A DNA stretch of 16,942 nt from Actinomycetota bacterium (lineage in GTDB: Bacteria; Actinomycetota; Actinomycetes; Nanopelagicales; Nanopelagicaceae): NCBI GenBank assembly GCA_947371865.1, contig CANBRH010000063.1, forward strand, positions 1 through 16,942. The letters run 5' to 3'. Position 1 is the first letter of the stretch; the number at the start of each line of letters is the position of its first letter. Positions 15,608 through 16,942 of the stretch are shown in pieces. A program made the position numbers and the translations under genes. The notes under the pieces were generated by a model. That model was not told the origin of the DNA. It searched no databases and worked only from the letters and a program-made list of their open reading frames with translations.

Positions 15608-15895
15608 TTATCGGGCGGTAGAGGTGTAAGGCAGAAGTGCCATTTCGCGGCTGTTCTTCACAGCTGCGGCAATCTGACGTTGGTGTTGGGTGCAAGCACC
15701 CGTTACTCGGCGAGCACGGATCTTGCCGCGATCGGAAATAAATTTACGAAGAAGTGCGATGTCCTTGTAATCAATATATGTTGCCTTTTCACGGCAGAAG
15801 GGACATGGCTTCTTCTTGAACTTCTTCATTGCTGCAGCCGACATCTTTGTTTGCTTTGGTTTTGGCTTCAGCGTCTTATTGCTTCTTGCGCCCAC
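15608..15895 (-). CDS. rpsR: 30S ribosomal protein S18, cysteine-bearing (zinc-type)
   Basis: This 95-residue protein pairs with S6 on the platform of the small subunit. CPFC (Cys31, Cys34) and Cys68 with His71 in TGACTQHQR make a zinc-ribbon-like set, so this is the cysteine-containing form, not the zinc-independent paralog that some actinobacteria use in zinc starvation. YKDIALLRKFISDRGKI and ARRVTG are typical. The basic N-terminal stretch (residues 1-30) is somewhat long. The start is GTG, supported by AGGAG seven bases upstream; the internal ATG at 15844 has no such signal. The 96-bp gap to ssb holds two hairpins. Confidence 0.95.
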   Translation of the reverse strand: MGARSNKTLKPKPKQTKMSAAAMKKFKKKPCPFCREKATYIDYKDIALLRKFISDRGKIRARRVTGACTQHQRQIAAAVKNSREMALLPYTSTAR

Positions 15896-15924
15896 TTTGG
15901 TGCTCCTTAGTTAAATCTCCTGCA

Positions 15925-15978
15925 CGCGGGCTTTCACCTGCGAGTAGAAATATTGGATGCCCCGTTACGGATAACGGG
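15925..15978 (-). promoter_or_regulatory. Two tandem hairpins between ssb and rpsR
   Basis: CCCGTTA-CGGA-TAACGGG (15961-15978) is a perfect seven-bp stem with a four-base loop, starting 13 bp after the ssb stop. CGCGGG-CTTTCA-CCTGCG (15925-15942) is a six-bp stem with one G-U-type pair. Neither is followed by a T-run on the minus strand, so they are more likely processing or stability elements than terminators. Confidence 0.45.
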
Positions 15979-15991
15979 AATGGTTGGTTAT

Positions 15992-16489
15992 TTAGAACGG
16001 AGGTTGATCATCCGAACCAGTTGTGGCCCATCCGCCACCTACTGGTGCTGCTGACCAAGGATCGTCCGATGATGCAGTTTCAATGGGAGAGAATCCACCG
16101 GTAGCCGCGCCGCCACTTTGACGAGTTGTCTTAGTGACCTTTGCGGTTGCGTTGCGAAGTGATGGACCTACTTCATCAACCTCAACCTCAAATACGGTGC
16201 GCTTTTCGCCCTCTTTGGTTTCGTATGAGCGTTGCTTTAAACGACCAGAAACAATGACGCGCATTCCGCGAGTCAAAGATTCTGCAACGTTTTCTGCCGC
16301 TTGACGCCAAATCTGGCAACTCAGGAAGAGGCTGTCGCCGTCTTTCCATTCGTTGGTGTTTTTGTCGAGATAGCGGGGAGTGGATGCAACGGTGAACTTT
16401 GCAACTGCTGCACCGGAAGGGGTGAAGCGAAGTTCAGGATCGTTGACAAGGTTACCGATCATGGTGATGTTGGTATCTCCAGCTGCCAT
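15992..16489 (-). CDS. ssb: Single-stranded DNA-binding protein
   Basis: This 165-residue protein coats single-stranded DNA in replication and repair. Residues about 5-110 form the OB-fold (TNITMIGNLVNDPELRFTPS, then FLSCQIWRQAAENVAESL and GMRVIVSGRLKQRSYE). A flexible Gly/Ser/Ala-rich linker follows, ending in the acidic tip SDDQPPF that recruits partner proteins. The linker is shorter than in many relatives. The ribosome site is a purine run (AGAAGAGA) close to the ATG. The gene lies between rpsF (45 bp upstream) and rpsR, the usual actinobacterial position. Confidence 0.97.
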   Translation of the reverse strand: MAAGDTNITMIGNLVNDPELRFTPSGAAVAKFTVASTPRYLDKNTNEWKDGDSLFLSCQIWRQAAENVAESLTRGMRVIVSGRLKQRSYETKEGEKRTVFEVEVDEVGPSLRNATAKVTKTTRQSGGAATGGFSPIETASSDDPWSAAPVGGGWATTGSDDQPPF

Positions 16490-16534
16490 TTTCTCTTCTC
16501 TCTTCTCTAACTTATTTTTAAATTAGTGTTGAAA

Positions 16535-16819
16535 TTATTCTGGCCGAACAACTTTTGTGCGCAGAACAGCTTCATTCAAATTAAGTTGGCGATCCAACTC
16601 TTTGATTGCATCTGGACCACAGTGCATATCAACGACAGCGTAAATTCCTTCGGGCTTCTTATTGATTTCGAAGGACATACGACGGCGGCCCCAAATGTCG
16701 AGCTTGTCGACTCGGCCACCACTGTCTTTGATGATCTTGAGATATGTCTCAAGGCTTGGTGCGACTGTGCGCTCTTCTAATTCAGGATCGAGAATGACCA
16801 TGAGTTCATAATGACGCAT
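16535..16819 (-). CDS. rpsF: 30S ribosomal protein S6
   Basis: This 94-residue ribosomal protein pairs with S18 on the small subunit platform. The opening MRHYELMVILDPELEE and the stretch WGRRRMSFEINKKPEGIYAV are characteristic; the C-terminus LNEAVLRTKVVRPE is complete and lacks the extra acidic tail of enterobacterial S6. A very strong ribosome site, AGGAGGTG, precedes the ATG, but at a rather long distance of about twelve bases. It is the first gene of the rpsF-ssb-rpsR-rplI group and is preceded by a structured leader. Confidence 0.96.
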   Translation of the reverse strand: MRHYELMVILDPELEERTVAPSLETYLKIIKDSGGRVDKLDIWGRRRMSFEINKKPEGIYAVVDMHCGPDAIKELDRQLNLNEAVLRTKVVRPE

Positions 16820-16942
16820 GCGTTAACCCCACCTCCTCTGGACTAAAGCGGCCACGGTATTTCCGCGGCAGGAGGGTTATGCGACTCTCCGGCGAAGCCA
16901 CGGTGTGACATCCCTTGGAGAGGAAGGCTAAGCGTAACCGTC
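16820..16942 (-). promoter_or_regulatory. Structured 5' leader of rpsF, candidate S6:S18 autoregulatory RNA
   Basis: On the minus strand, GCCGCGG (16869-16863) can pair with CCGTGGC (16857-16851) as a seven-bp hairpin with a five-base loop, just before the ribosome site. An identical ACCGTGGC occurs upstream at 16904-16897 and could pair with the same segment instead. Many bacterial rpsF leaders bind the S6:S18 complex through a CCG element, and CCG occurs several times here. I could not match the full known motif, and the window ends before the promoter. Confidence 0.4.

Overview
The window looks like chromosome from a compact, mid-GC actinobacterium, in the style of the small-genome freshwater lineages; this placement is inferred. 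The signs are a long acyl-CoA dehydrogenase of the mycobacterial FadE5 type, a 247-residue PhoP-like regulator next to a HAMP kinase, an Mtb-like dCTP deaminase, a small Rv1284-like carbonic anhydrase, and the order rpsF-ssb-rpsR-rplI-dnaB. Genes are packed tightly. Three convergent pairs either overlap (14 bp, 4 bp) or are 5 bp apart. I see no mobile element, CRISPR array, intein or phage gene.

Region by region. (1) 80-967 (+): a proline-iminopeptidase/L-amino-acid-amidase type hydrolase. (2) 973-5475 (-): a probable three-gene potassium operon, transcribed as a shortened KdpD-like kinase, a KdpE-like regulator, and a KimA-type APC permease fused to a C-terminal OB-fold. (3) 5476-5661: a divergent regulatory region holding a 12-bp palindrome and an 11-bp-phased direct repeat. 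(4) 5662-7918 (+): a PhoP-like regulator and its kinase. (5) 7905-9984 (-): dcd, lemA and htpX, with lemA and htpX coupled through a TAATG overlap. (6) 10032-10105 (+): tRNA-Gly(CCC) with an encoded CCA. (7) 10177-13445 (+): fadE5-like acyl-CoA dehydrogenase, an EamA-family exporter and a beta-carbonic anhydrase. The dehydrogenase has a promoter whose spacer contains a perfect palindrome, and its predicted mRNA start coincides with the ATG. (8) 13442-16942 (-): dnaB, then upstream of it rplI, rpsR, ssb and rpsF. A hairpin terminator and a cluster of DnaA-box-like 9-mers, partly on an 11-bp period, lie between rplI and dnaB, and a structured leader precedes rpsF.

The most interesting points are the KdpDE-like system paired with a KimA-type permease in place of KdpFABC, the OB-fold fused to that permease, the DnaA-box-like array in front of dnaB, and the leaderless, operator-in-spacer promoter of fadE5. 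Everything here is read by eye from the sequence and from remembered family features; no search or alignment was run.
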